Assembly: GCA_038850735.1 (NCBI GenBank)
Contig: JAWCLO010000011.1
Location: forward strand, 1-64,000
DNA: 64,000 bases
Origin: Methanomassiliicoccales archaeon
GTDB lineage: Archaea; Thermoplasmatota; Thermoplasmata; Methanomassiliicoccales; JACIVX01
Direction of reading: 5' to 3'
The notes below the pieces were generated by a model. That model was not told the DNA's origin. It ran no database searches and saw only the letters and a program-made list of their open reading frames with translations. Positions 33,481 to 42,442 of the stretch are shown in pieces; the stretch's first letter is position 1; every line of letters begins with the position of its first letter. A program made the position numbers and the translations under genes.

Positions 33481-34704
33481 TCAGACTCCCATTGCTATGC
33501 GCAGTGAATCTCTCACGCCAGGCGCGAGACCCAGAAAGATCAACACGAATTTTACTATGTTAGACAAATTCGGATATTTCACAAATTCCGAGCGAAACGC
33601 AACGTCGATAAGCCATACGATTATGATGATGAGTACCAGTTTGATTATTATTAGAACGAATGCACTGCCAAAAAGATTTATCGCAAGTTCTGGCAGAACG
33701 TGCTTTTCACCATAGCCATAAAAATCAATTCCTCTATATGTAGCTACGCCGTCAAGCAATTGAGAAAAAGCAAGAACAATGTTGACTGGGGTAGAAAGGA
33801 GCGCATGTTTTTTATCGCACAATCTATCAACGACATACAGACCCAGTGTGAATGAGAAGGCTATAGCGGGGATTATTAATAATTCAGCAGGTTGGGTCAC
33901 AATGGTATCCAGGGTCTCAGAACGATAGAAGCTTTGCCATTCTGTAGAGGCAAAGAACGACAAGGCATATGCCATTGACATTGACAGCAGGAATGTGCCA
34001 GTAAAGAAAATAGAGATTGTAAAAGGATTGAATTTCTTGTGAAAGAAAATCGCAAAGCCTATTATGGAAAATAAGGCAAAAGCGATAGGGAAAATCATGG
34101 GAAGGCTATAATTCAGATAGTTCGATGAAAAGTTGGAAACCAGGATGGTCGCAGCCAAAATTGACAAAAGAAATATCACAAAAGGAATGCTTGCGAACTT
34201 CTCATACTTTGATTTGGTCTTCACCGAGATAATCCCGACTGCAGCCGTAACAGAGAACAGGAAAATCATAAAAATATAGATGATCGGTGAAATGAATAGG
34301 TATTGAAGCGCGCCGTCGAACAAAAGAGCGTCTTCTAGTGATCTAGATACGCCACCAAATATAAAAAAAGGAAGCGAGACATAAATAAAAGCATTGTTAA
34401 TTTCAATGCCGAATTTATTCACAACCTTGTACATGAGAAAAATGCATGAAATGAGGAGTGCAGCATAAACGATCGTATTCAAGAAGTTGTAGCCTTCTAC
34501 TATGTTGTCAATTGGATGACCTTCCTTGTCAGCCTCTATTGGCCCCCAAAAATATTTGTAAAATATGTCATTCCAGATAATAAAATAAAACTGCAGAGAT
34601 AATATTATTATCAAAATAATAATAAATAAGCAGATCACAAATAGTAAAAGAAACTTCCTACGACCACTAAGAGTTGCCAGCAACCCAAAAAATGATGATT
34701 TCAC
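33481..34704 (-). CDS. DUF63 family membrane protein
   Basis: This polytopic protein of about 407 residues has roughly ten hydrophobic segments. Its motifs are those of archaeal DUF63: WGPIEAD with GYNFLNTIVYA, SRSLEDALLF, and LLDGVATYRGIDFYGYGEKHVLPELA. The charged loop with Y-x-E-K-H is strongly conserved in this family. The start is uncertain. GTG 34704 leaves 28 bases before the divergent egsA start, whereas the longest frame (GTG 34776) would overlap egsA. Function is unknown; it is a typical archaeal integral membrane family. Confidence 0.85.
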   Translation of the reverse strand: MKSSFFGLLATLSGRRKFLLLFVICLFIIILIIILSLQFYFIIWNDIFYKYFWGPIEADKEGHPIDNIVEGYNFLNTIVYAALLISCIFLMYKVVNKFGIEINNAFIYVSLPFFIFGGVSRSLEDALLFDGALQYLFISPIIYIFMIFLFSVTAAVGIISVKTKSKYEKFASIPFVIFLLSILAATILVSNFSSNYLNYSLPMIFPIAFALFSIIGFAIFFHKKFNPFTISIFFTGTFLLSMSMAYALSFFASTEWQSFYRSETLDTIVTQPAELLIIPAIAFSFTLGLYVVDRLCDKKHALLSTPVNIVLAFSQLLDGVATYRGIDFYGYGEKHVLPELAINLFGSAFVLIIIKLVLIIIIVWLIDVAFRSEFVKYPNLSNIVKFVLIFLGLAPGVRDSLRIAMGV

Positions 34705-34732
34705 CGATAAATTGAAAAGGAAAAAGGTGTAT

Positions 34733-35824
34733 ATGAGGCTTCGTTCAGGTGCTTGGATGGATGAGGGTCTTTTCACGAAAGCCCGGTCTATGATTTTTCC
34801 GAGGAATGTCCTTGCGGGTCACGGAGTGATCGACAACGTTCCACAGGTGTGCGAAGATTTTGGATTGAGTGGCACGGCCCTCATCGTTGCGGGCGAAAGG
34901 ACACGAAAGATTGCTGGCAATCGCGTCGCAGATCAGTTGATGGATAATGGTTTTGAGGTGCAGTTCGCCATTGTTGGTGAGGCGACCCAGGAGAATTTAG
35001 AAAAAGTCATCGACATAGCAAAAGAGATAAAAGCATCGTTTATTCTTGGCATCGGCGGTGGAAGCAAAATAGACCTTGCTAAAATGACTGCGAAAGAGAT
35101 GAACATTGAATTCATCAGCATTCCGACATCAGCCTCACACGACGGTATAGCATCAGGGCGGGCTTCACTTCACGATAAGAATGGTCACGTATCAGTGGAT
35201 GCAAGGGTCCCTCTTGGTGTGGTTGCAGATACCTCGGTAATTCTCCAGGCGCCCTATAGGCTTCTTGCATCGGGATGCGCTGACGTAATCTCGAATTCAA
35301 CGGCTCTAATGGATTGGGAATTTGCGAGGAGGCTCAGGAATGAGGAAGTAAGCAGATCCGCTTACGCTTTGGCAAGCTACACTGCTCAAACGCTCATTGA
35401 AAATGCTGATTTGATAAGACCAAATCTCGAAGAAAGTGTGTGGATTGCCATAAGGCCTATAATCATCTCAGGAATCTCCATGAGCGTTGCGGGCAGTTCC
35501 CGCCCCACGAGCGGGTCCGAGCACATGTTTTCGCACGCGCTTGACATGATCGCGCCTGGCAAAGCGCTGCATGGAGAACAGTGCGGTGTAGGTTGCATCA
35601 TGATGATGTACCTTCATGGCGGAGACTGGATGAGGATAAAGAGTGCTCTTTCAAAAATTGGCGCACCAACAAATGCGTCGCAGCTAGGAGTTACAAAAGA
35701 GGAAATCATTGAGGCCCTTGTCAATGCTCACAAGATCAGGCCTGATCGTTTCACGATCTTAGGAACTTCTGGATTGACATATGAAGCGGCTGAGAAACTC
35801 GCGAGAATCACTGGTGTAATTTGA
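34733..35824 (+). CDS. egsA: sn-Glycerol-1-phosphate dehydrogenase
   Basis: This enzyme makes glycerol-1-phosphate from dihydroxyacetone phosphate with NAD(P)H, the first step of archaeal ether-lipid backbones. ATG 34733 follows aaggtg and begins just before the typical KARSMIFPRNVLAGHG opening. ILGIGGGSKIDLAK is the nucleotide loop. IPTSASHDGIASGRASL, the D of SGCADVISN, the H of GSEHMFSHAL and the H of LHGEQCGVG provide Zn and active-site residues. An in-frame ATG at 34757 is a possible alternative. It is the clearest archaeal marker in the window. Confidence 0.94.
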   Translation: MRLRSGAWMDEGLFTKARSMIFPRNVLAGHGVIDNVPQVCEDFGLSGTALIVAGERTRKIAGNRVADQLMDNGFEVQFAIVGEATQENLEKVIDIAKEIKASFILGIGGGSKIDLAKMTAKEMNIEFISIPTSASHDGIASGRASLHDKNGHVSVDARVPLGVVADTSVILQAPYRLLASGCADVISNSTALMDWEFARRLRNEEVSRSAYALASYTAQTLIENADLIRPNLEESVWIAIRPIIISGISMSVAGSSRPTSGSEHMFSHALDMIAPGKALHGEQCGVGCIMMMYLHGGDWMRIKSALSKIGAPTNASQLGVTKEEIIEALVNAHKIRPDRFTILGTSGLTYEAAEKLARITGVI

Positions 35825-35853
35825 TGTCTATGGAAAATCATGATAGAGGTGAA

Positions 35854-36282
35854 ATGATGGTGATCATAACACTAATCGGAGAACGCTTGGCAAAGGAGGG
35901 AGCTCAATTCGCCTATAGGGGACCGATCACAGACTGCAGAGATTGCAAACTGAAAGCTGTCTGCTTTAACCTTGATGCCGGTGGAATTTATAAAATTACG
36001 GCTCTCAGGGATGTGCATCACGAATGCAGAATACACGAGGAAGGTGTGAGAGTAGTTGAGGTGGAAAAACTTCCACTCAGGTGTGCTGTTCTTCAGAAGT
36101 ACGCTTTGGAGGGTTCCATTGTCACGCTTGAAGAGATCAAGTGCTCGAATATCGGTTGCGACCGATATAGGGTTTGCCATCCTATAGGAATGGAAAAAAA
36201 TGGTAAAGGGAAAATTCTAAAGATCATCGGCGAAATTGCATGTCCTGAGGGGCATAAGCTTGTTGAAATTGAATTATCTTGA
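35854..36282 (+). CDS. UPF0179 family cysteine-rich protein
   Basis: This 142-residue archaeal protein has many conserved cysteines: CRDCKLKAVC near the N-terminus, a C in HECRIH, RCAV, CSNIGCDRYRVC and CPEGH. The pattern suits metal or Fe-S binding. The ATG at 35854 follows gaggtgaa; upstream in-frame starts reach back to the egsA stop but lack a ribosome site. It is only 29 bases from the egsA end, so the two are probably co-transcribed. The biochemical role is unknown. Confidence 0.9.
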   Translation: MMVIITLIGERLAKEGAQFAYRGPITDCRDCKLKAVCFNLDAGGIYKITALRDVHHECRIHEEGVRVVEVEKLPLRCAVLQKYALEGSIVTLEEIKCSNIGCDRYRVCHPIGMEKNGKGKILKIIGEIACPEGHKLVEIELS

Positions 36283-36335
36283 AAAACTTTTATAGCCGAT
36301 CCATATTTCTTGAAATTCCATACTTTCTAAAATTC

Positions 36336-37541
36336 CTAGAAGAAATGCACCTCAACTTTGGTTCCCTTTTCCAAGATATCGACATTTGGGGGTACCTCAA
36401 CCCATCCATCTGCATGTGCCATGCTCGTTATTGCTCCAGATTCCTTGAATGCTGGATAAACATAGCCATCGATGACTTTGACCGTAAGGAATTGGTGTCT
36501 TCCAAGCGTCGCCGCATACTTTTTTGCCATGGGATAGATTCCGATAGTCTCTTGCTTTTTAGGCAGTCTCGCCATTTTCCTGACAGCTGGAGCCAGAAAC
36601 ACATATCCGTTCGTCAAACATGCTGTTGGATATCCAGGCATACCAAATACAGGGGTGTCGCCGATAACTCCGAAAATAGTGGGTTTTCCAGGTTTGATCT
36701 GAACCCCGTGGAATATTACCCTTCCCAAATCACTAATCACTCCTTCAAGTACATCCCGGTCTCCTGCAGAACTCCCGCCCGAGAGAACGATCATATCATA
36801 TTCACCCGCCCTCCCTAAAACGCGGGTCAACGCATCCGCTGTGTCCTCGACGATGCTGTGGCGAACATAGATACAGCCGTTTTCCATAAGGATTGATGAA
36901 AGCGTGTGGGAATTAATATCGTACACCTGTCCAGGCCGTAAGGGTTTCCCCACCTCGGCAACTTCATTCCCTGTCGGCACAACGAGAACTTTTGGCCTAG
37001 CGTAGACTTCAACTTCGATCATTCCAATAGCAGCAAGAACACCTACCTTAGAAGGGGTCAGCAACTCCCCTTCCTTTAACACAACCGTTCCTGCTTTAAT
37101 GTCTTCACCTTTTCTTGAAATATTTGATCCTGGCGGAAGTGATCTAAATATCTGGACCGTGTTATTTGATCTTTCAGTATTTTCGACCATTACTACAGCA
37201 TCCGCCCCTTCAGGTATCATTGCACCTGTGGCAATCTGCATGCATTCTCCAGACCTAACCAACCTCTGAGGAAGTTCACCAGCATGAACTGCGCCGATAC
37301 ACCTAAGCTCGACGGGCTCAAATTTTCCAGCCTTGAATGTATCCTCAGCTCGAACTGCGTATCCATCCACGGCGGATCGATCATATGGAGGGACGTCAAA
37401 ATTAGAGAAGACGTCTTTTGCAAGCACCCTGAAAGGGGCATTTGAAAGTGATACTGTTTCCTTCTTCGAAATCGGCTTTACGTTTGCTTCGATAAGCCTC
37501 TTAGCTTCCTCAAGCGGGATCAAGGAAGCAAGCGGTCTCAA
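36336..37541 (-). CDS. moeA: Molybdopterin molybdotransferase
   Basis: This roughly 401-residue MoeA inserts molybdate (or tungstate) into adenylated molybdopterin. PPYDRSAVDGYAV, the conserved loop EGADAVVMVEN, VLVVPTGNEVAE, and SGGSSAGDRD of the MoeA/MoaB fold are all present. PGKPTIFG and GMPGYPTACL follow. The likely start is TTG 37541 behind ggaggtg; it overlaps the moaB stop as ttga, indicating coupled translation. It is last in the operon moaD-moaE-moaC-moaB-moeA. Confidence 0.94.
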   Translation of the reverse strand: MRPLASLIPLEEAKRLIEANVKPISKKETVSLSNAPFRVLAKDVFSNFDVPPYDRSAVDGYAVRAEDTFKAGKFEPVELRCIGAVHAGELPQRLVRSGECMQIATGAMIPEGADAVVMVENTERSNNTVQIFRSLPPGSNISRKGEDIKAGTVVLKEGELLTPSKVGVLAAIGMIEVEVYARPKVLVVPTGNEVAEVGKPLRPGQVYDINSHTLSSILMENGCIYVRHSIVEDTADALTRVLGRAGEYDMIVLSGGSSAGDRDVLEGVISDLGRVIFHGVQIKPGKPTIFGVIGDTPVFGMPGYPTACLTNGYVFLAPAVRKMARLPKKQETIGIYPMAKKYAATLGRHQFLTVKVIDGYVYPAFKESGAITSMAHADGWVEVPPNVDILEKGTKVEVHFF

Positions 37542-38041
37542 CGATCCACCTCCCAAACCATGTGACCAAGCTGTGGGAGTATTAATTTATCCATTGCCAA
37601 CCTCACGGCGTGGGGAGAACCAGGAATGCACAAGATGATCTTTCTGAATGCGACACCTCCAAGCGCTCGGCTCAGCATAGCAGCGCTTCCGATTTCCTGA
37701 AAACTTAGGTATCTGAACATTTCACCGAATCCGTCCATGCGTTTTTCTAAGAACGGAGTTACAGCCTCGATCGTTACATCTCTTTTCGAAAGACCTGTGC
37801 CGCCGTTAATAATGATGACTTTTACATCATCGTTTTCAAGGTCTGCCGTGATTGCACTCTTGATCTCCGCTATGTTGTCCTTCACGATCCGGTAATCCGT
37901 CACGCGATGACCTGATGACTGCAACATCCCGATGATGATCTTTCCTGATTCATCAGACTCATTCGTCCTCGTGTCGCTAACCGTAAGCACAGCGCACGGG
38001 ACATTGGAAACCGCATGTTTCTCGTGATCTTCATAGCCCAA
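37538..38041 (-). CDS. moaB: Molybdenum cofactor biosynthesis protein MoaB/Mog type
   Basis: This 167-residue protein adenylates molybdopterin before metal insertion. LTVSDTRTNESDESG is the opening loop; IINGGTGLSKRDVTIEAV carries the G-G-T-G nucleotide site and Asp. PGSPHAVRLAMD closes the fold. It starts 3 bases after moaC ends and runs into moeA by a 4-base overlap. Confidence 0.92.
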   Translation of the reverse strand: MGYEDHEKHAVSNVPCAVLTVSDTRTNESDESGKIIIGMLQSSGHRVTDYRIVKDNIAEIKSAITADLENDDVKVIIINGGTGLSKRDVTIEAVTPFLEKRMDGFGEMFRYLSFQEIGSAAMLSRALGGVAFRKIILCIPGSPHAVRLAMDKLILPQLGHMVWEVDR

Positions 38042-38044
38042 GAA

Positions 38045-38482
38045 TCATTCCTCCTTTTCCTTTGCCAAAACTCTGATATCAGTTATTCGAGTGAAGGGAT
38101 ACTGCCCTTTTTCGTCCTTTTCGATGTATTTTACCATGTCCCAAATGGTAAGAAGAGCTCCCGTTACGCCGGCAAGCGCTTCCATCTCAACCCCTGTTTT
38201 GTAATGCGCCTGAACTTCAACACAGCACGATACTGAATTCTCACCGATCTCAAAGGATACATCTATGGATTCTATTGGGATTGGATGGCAGTATGGAATC
38301 GAGTGCCAAGTATCCTTGGCCGCCTGTATAGCCGAAATTTTCGCAGTCTCAAAAACATCTCCCTTTTTGATTTTTCCAGAAACGATCATCTCGAGGGACT
38401 TCGATGTAAGAACTATTTTGCCACATGCTACTGCCTTTCTCCGTACTATGGGTTTTTCGCTGATATCTACCATACCGCTCAT
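38045..38482 (-). CDS. moaC: Cyclic pyranopterin monophosphate synthase
   Basis: This 145-residue enzyme converts the GTP-derived cyclohydro intermediate to cPMP. Conserved blocks are KGDVFETAKISAIQAAKDT, IPYCHPIPIESI (the active-site H and C) and GVEMEALAGVTGALLTIWDMVK. It overlaps moaE by 4 bases (atga). The MoaA that would make its substrate is not encoded in this window. Confidence 0.95.
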   Translation of the reverse strand: MSGMVDISEKPIVRRKAVACGKIVLTSKSLEMIVSGKIKKGDVFETAKISAIQAAKDTWHSIPYCHPIPIESIDVSFEIGENSVSCCVEVQAHYKTGVEMEALAGVTGALLTIWDMVKYIEKDEKGQYPFTRITDIRVLAKEKEE

Positions 38483-38889
38483 CTACTGCCCTCCACCCAG
38501 ATCTCGCCGTCCTCGTAAAATTCTTTCTTCCATATGGGCACGATTCTTTTTATTTCATCGATGATGAACTGAGCCGCTTCGAATGCAGGTTTTCTGTGAG
38601 CACTCGCTACGACTATCATAACGATGTTATCGCCTGGAAAAAGCGTGCCGTAGCGGTGCCATATGATTGCATCTTGAATATCGAATTTGCTTAAAGCGAT
38701 CTCTCTCAAATGCGTCAATTCATTTCTTGCCATATCTTCATACACTTCTATTTCCATCCTCAACAAACGCTTTCCATTGTATTCGCCTCTCACCACTCCG
38801 ACAAAGCTAACCACAGCACCAGTGTTCTCTCTCTTTATCCTGCTCAGAGTCTCGCCGACAGAAAAATCTTCCCTCGATAAGACGATCAT
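38479..38889 (-). CDS. moaE: Molybdopterin synthase large subunit
   Basis: This 136-residue subunit builds the dithiolene with sulfur from MoaD. VVSFVGVVRGEY, IWHRYGTLFPGDNIVMIVVASAHRKPAF and the catalytic-lysine segment IVPIWKKEFYEDGEIWVEG are typical. It follows the MoaD gene by 14 bases. Confidence 0.95.
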   Translation of the reverse strand: MIVLSREDFSVGETLSRIKRENTGAVVSFVGVVRGEYNGKRLLRMEIEVYEDMARNELTHLREIALSKFDIQDAIIWHRYGTLFPGDNIVMIVVASAHRKPAFEAAQFIIDEIKRIVPIWKKEFYEDGEIWVEGSR

Positions 38890-38903
38890 GAAATCCTTCT
38901 CCT

Positions 38904-39149
38904 CTATCCTCCGCTCACGGGGGGAAGCAGCGCAATCTCATCGCCCTCATTGAGTAGGACTTCTTCCCCAGCATATTTCTTGTTAACGGAAGCGATAATA
39001 CTATCAGAGAATCCGCTCAGCCGTGGGTAAATGCGTTTCAGCTCTTCTACAACATCGCGCAACTTCGATCCTTCTTCGACATCCATTATTATTTCCTGTC
39101 TGCCCACGACATCGCGATAAGCTGCAAAAAATTTGATCTTTATCTTCAC
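38904..39149 (-). CDS. moaD: MoaD/ThiS-like sulfur carrier
   Basis: This 81-residue beta-grasp carrier ends in the diagnostic Gly-Gly (LLPPVSGG). In MoaD this is adenylated and thiocarboxylated to feed MoaE. The GDEIALLPP block is the normal pre-terminal motif. As first gene of the operon and directly before moaE, it is most likely MoaD rather than ThiS or a SAMP-type modifier, though archaea can share these roles. Confidence 0.9.
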   Translation of the reverse strand: MKIKIKFFAAYRDVVGRQEIIMDVEEGSKLRDVVEELKRIYPRLSGFSDSIIASVNKKYAGEEVLLNEGDEIALLPPVSGG

Positions 39150-39274
39150 GCGATCGCCTCGATAGCCTCATTAGCATTTTCGCCGCCCCATGATAAGTGT
39201 TTCGGTTGGTAGCATAAACAACATACAAAGGGTTTGTGGCTTATTGTTGCGCGGTAAATGAATATGGCGGACGC

Positions 39275-40180
39275 TCAGCGAAAGCTCTCGCCTGTGATTT
39301 TCTCGAACATCTCGATATACATCTCGCTGATCTCTTCCACCTTGTCTTGGGGAAGCGGGGGTATATCGGGCTCGGGCAGACCATTGCGACGTGCTTCCAT
39401 CAGTTTGTCGTAATAACCTATATCCCGATAGTACTGTCGCACAGCCTCCTTGCTCAGCTCTATGAATTTTCCACCGGCATAGGCGTCCTGATCCCACCAT
39501 CTGTCTTCATCTGCCGTGCCGAATGTATCCACGATCATCAGACGCCTTTTTTCGTCGAATGCAAATTCCTTCTTGCCATCGACATGTATGAGCATGCGCT
39601 CTTCGGCCTCAGCATTTATTATCTCATCAATCTTCGCGATGATTTCCAGTATTCTTTCGAACTCTTCTTCGGTCAGACCGGAAATCTGGAGCGCTTCCTC
39701 CCTTTTCAGTTCCCTATCATATTTTTCAAGTTTTGTCGTCACTTCGAAATAGGGCTTCGGAAGTTTTTCCCCATATTTGACGTTGTGACCTTTTGAAAAT
39801 CCAAGTTCCTCTGGCTGGACCCGGCCCGCCTTTACCCTATCGTACAGGGATCCCGCAACATAGCTACGACTGATAAATTCGAGCGGAATGAGGTAATTAG
39901 CACTGGCGCAGTTCAGCTTGCTGTAGTCGCTGATGACTTCCACCTTTTTGACTCTCATCCGGTTGGGTGGGACAAATTCTTTGAAGTGAGATCTGAAACC
40001 GTTCTTTTTAAGAACCTGAAACCAGAAGACCGCTGTCCTGCAAAGCGTCTCTCCTTTATACGGAATTTGTGTGGGTATGATTTTGTCAAATACTGAGATG
40101 TTGTCCGTGAAAACGAATTCAAGAGTATGCTCATCAACCTCATAAACCTGTTTGACTTTACCCACACGTACCAATTTCAT
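39275..40180 (-). CDS. purC: Phosphoribosylaminoimidazole-succinocarboxamide synthase
   Basis: This roughly 301-residue SAICAR synthase carries out purine step 8 (CAIR plus aspartate plus ATP). VGKVKQVYEVD is the ATP loop; FTDNISVFDKIIPTQIPYKG, SRSYVAGSLYDR and IVDTFGTADEDRWWDQDAY are the signature blocks. The ATG at 40180 follows ggtggc; eleven in-frame residues upstream lack support. It stands alone on the minus strand, 125 bases upstream of the molybdopterin operon. Confidence 0.94.
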   Translation of the reverse strand: MKLVRVGKVKQVYEVDEHTLEFVFTDNISVFDKIIPTQIPYKGETLCRTAVFWFQVLKKNGFRSHFKEFVPPNRMRVKKVEVISDYSKLNCASANYLIPLEFISRSYVAGSLYDRVKAGRVQPEELGFSKGHNVKYGEKLPKPYFEVTTKLEKYDRELKREEALQISGLTEEEFERILEIIAKIDEIINAEAEERMLIHVDGKKEFAFDEKRRLMIVDTFGTADEDRWWDQDAYAGGKFIELSKEAVRQYYRDIGYYDKLMEARRNGLPEPDIPPLPQDKVEEISEMYIEMFEKITGESFR

Positions 40181-40496
40181 CGAGCCACCGGCTAAGTAAT
40201 CGGATTGATGCACTTATTATTTACGGTCGCCCATTTGGTTCGTCGACGGATGTCTGAAACATACCTCATTCGCTCGCATCATGTGAGAACTCGAGAGTCA
40301 TATATCCAGAGATCGTCTTCGCGAATGCGCATAATCATTTGTTCATCCGCAGCTATTTCATATTATCGTAATACTCCTAGCCCGTATAACTGTGCGGATG
40401 CCAAATAAGCACAGTGGAATGTTTGACTTATGAGGCAAAGCCAGAATTTCGCCGTGTCTTCTTTGAGATGAAGGGGAAAATGATGAAATCATCCTT
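40181..40496. other. Intergenic, no gene seen
   Basis: This 316-base gap lies between purC and the KaiC-like pair. It must contain the purC promoter, but I see no convincing TATA element. There is no gene or RNA. Confidence 0.4.
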
Positions 40497-41210
40497 TCAA
40501 AAGACCTCCGCACCGGCGTGTACCTCGATTCCTTTGTTTGTTATCGAATAAGGCTTCACCCTTCGCGAGTGGCTGATCCTCCTCATCTTAAGTATCCTCA
40601 GCGTCAATCGAATTTCCCCTTTTTCTTGCGACTCTTCGTACTGGAGAGAAATGACACCGTCTGCAGTGTATTCGATTAGACCATCACGGGAGGCAAGGGG
40701 ATTGTTATCTTTTACCTCCGCGGTCATGATGCAAGTCGCACCGGTCTTCTTGATCATTTGAGAAAGGTTGAAGAGATTTGTTCTTTTTTCGTGTTCAGAT
40801 TCGAAAAGCATATTGAGCAAAGAAATAGAATCAATTACGATCCTCTTTGCACCGAAGGATTTGATAAACTCAGGAAGTTCGCTCTTTATCCGAGTCACAG
40901 TTGTTTTCGCATCGGTCGGCTCTAGCTTTACCACAACGAGATTCTTTGATTCGATCGCTGGTGTTAGATCCCATCCAAACCCCTTAGCATCCTCGATGAT
41001 GGATCGCTCATCTTCTTCCAAGGTGATGTAGATTCCTTTCTCTCCATTTTTTAAACCCTCATATATGAATTGAAGGCAAAAAGTAGTCTTACCAGTTCCA
41101 AATGATCCCATCACAACAATTGTATGAGCGCGTGGAAAACCGCCGTTGAGCATTTCATCAAGGCCAACTATACCCGTTTTAACTCTATCATTCTGAGGCA
41201 AGTTCATCAC
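40497..41210 (-). CDS. KaiC-like RecA-fold ATPase
   Basis: This 237-residue single-domain ATPase has Walker A G35-S-F-G-T-G-K-T42 and Walker B in RIVIDSISLL. YITLEEDERSIIEDAKGFGWDL has the catalytic Glu pair found in KaiC-like proteins. TGIVGLDEMLNGGFP is their usual opening. In archaea such proteins are linked to signalling and motility control, but no partner is certain. It overlaps its upstream paralogue by 4 bases, so the two form a coupled pair. Confidence 0.88.
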   Translation of the reverse strand: MMNLPQNDRVKTGIVGLDEMLNGGFPRAHTIVVMGSFGTGKTTFCLQFIYEGLKNGEKGIYITLEEDERSIIEDAKGFGWDLTPAIESKNLVVVKLEPTDAKTTVTRIKSELPEFIKSFGAKRIVIDSISLLNMLFESEHEKRTNLFNLSQMIKKTGATCIMTAEVKDNNPLASRDGLIEYTADGVISLQYEESQEKGEIRLTLRILKMRRISHSRRVKPYSITNKGIEVHAGAEVF

Positions 41211-42046
41211 CCGACTCTCTCAGTATCAATTACCACCAATCCGCTCTGCGCGGTTACAACCGTTGCAAATCTTGCTATCCTTTCCTTGTCGAGGTGCGGT
41301 AAGATGCTCATGAATTTCTCAACATAAAGATACCTCTGCCTTTTCGACGATTTACTAAATTTACTCCATTCAAAGACGAGAGCACCATCTACACTGTCCA
41401 TGACCATCTTCTGCTTTCGTGGCTCAAGTATATCCTGGGTGAGAATTAGGTAAATGATCCCTCCCCATTTTTTTGATATCCTCTGCATTCCCCTCAAAAC
41501 AGATACCAAGTCTGTGATATCGATCTTTGCATTAACGGCAAGGTCAGTTATTGAGTCGATTATGATCAGACTGTTAGGCGCGTTTTCATCAAGGAATGTC
41601 ACAAGGCCTTCCAGCAAATTATCTTCGGCCTGACTCTTGAAAAGCGACGCTTCTTCGCCCGCCCAACCTGGGGGAACCACTGTGTGCCTAAAATAGGCAC
41701 CTGAAAAGTCCTTGAAAAGAACGTGCTTCGCAAAAGCCTTATAGAAGTCTTCGTTAAAGGAAACGGCAATTTCCTGCAATATCTCCTCTCGAGATCTCGA
41801 GAAGGTTATGTAGCACAGACGATCTGGTAGATCCTCAATCCGCACATTCCGTCCTAAAAAGAAATTCGCAGTGTCAGGAAACTCTCTCACGAGCGCGAGT
41901 TTTGCGGCGGAAGTGAGGGCAAATTCCTGCTGCCCTGCACCGAGCTCTCCGAGTAGCAATACCACAGAGCCCGCGGGAAAGCCTCCTTTTACGATCGAAT
42001 CAAAATCAGATACACCAGTAGGAATCCTCTTGACGAGCGCACCCAT
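41207..42046 (-). CDS. KaiC/RecA-like paralogue with a destroyed Walker A
   Basis: This 279-residue relative of the preceding ATPase opens with IPTGVSDFDSIVKGGFPAGSVVLLLGE. Its P-loop reads G33-E-L-G-A-G-Q-Q40, with Q where Lys and Thr/Ser should be. Walker-B-like SLIIIDSITDLAV remains, and a C-terminal region of unknown type follows. Binding without hydrolysis, or a regulatory partner role for the intact neighbour, is likely. A TATA box on the minus strand (tatataaatac, near 42070-42080) lies about 26-34 bases upstream. Confidence 0.82.
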   Translation of the reverse strand: MGALVKRIPTGVSDFDSIVKGGFPAGSVVLLLGELGAGQQEFALTSAAKLALVREFPDTANFFLGRNVRIEDLPDRLCYITFSRSREEILQEIAVSFNEDFYKAFAKHVLFKDFSGAYFRHTVVPPGWAGEEASLFKSQAEDNLLEGLVTFLDENAPNSLIIIDSITDLAVNAKIDITDLVSVLRGMQRISKKWGGIIYLILTQDILEPRKQKMVMDSVDGALVFEWSKFSKSSKRQRYLYVEKFMSILPHLDKERIARFATVVTAQSGLVVIDTERVG

Positions 42047-42067
42047 CCCCTACACCTGACAGAGTGT

Positions 42068-42081
42068 GTATTTATATACCG
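42068..42081 (-). promoter_or_regulatory. TATA box of the KaiC-like pair
   Basis: On the minus strand the sequence ggtatataaatac lies about 25-35 bases before the ATG at 42046, with caggtg as a downstream ribosome-binding candidate. Confidence 0.5.
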
Positions 42082-42442
42082 GCATAAAGAACTTACTATT
42101 CAAAATGTTTGATCACCTCCTTAAGAAGAGTCATGGAAAGCCACGATTACGGCAATAAGGCCATACCACGTGTTCTAGGAAGTCTACTGCTTCCTTTGTT
42201 TTTGGCATTCTAAGGTAGCGCAATACGATTAACTTAGAAGCTTATTATAATCGACCTATTGAGGACTTCTCGCACCTCAAGAAGACAAATTATGTTTTTT
42301 ATGATTCTAATTCACCTCTGATAATTCCATATGAAATGATATCACGATAGGAAGGTTCAACGAGAAAAATAAAGTGAATGAGACTTCTTGATAGTGCTCA
42401 TTTTCTTCGATTTTAAAAATATAGAACCGACGACAAAGAATT
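42082..42442. other. Intergenic, no gene seen
   Basis: This 361-base stretch has no open frame with a plausible product. A/T-rich parts lie near 42280-42330 and 42365-42425. Confidence 0.4.
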
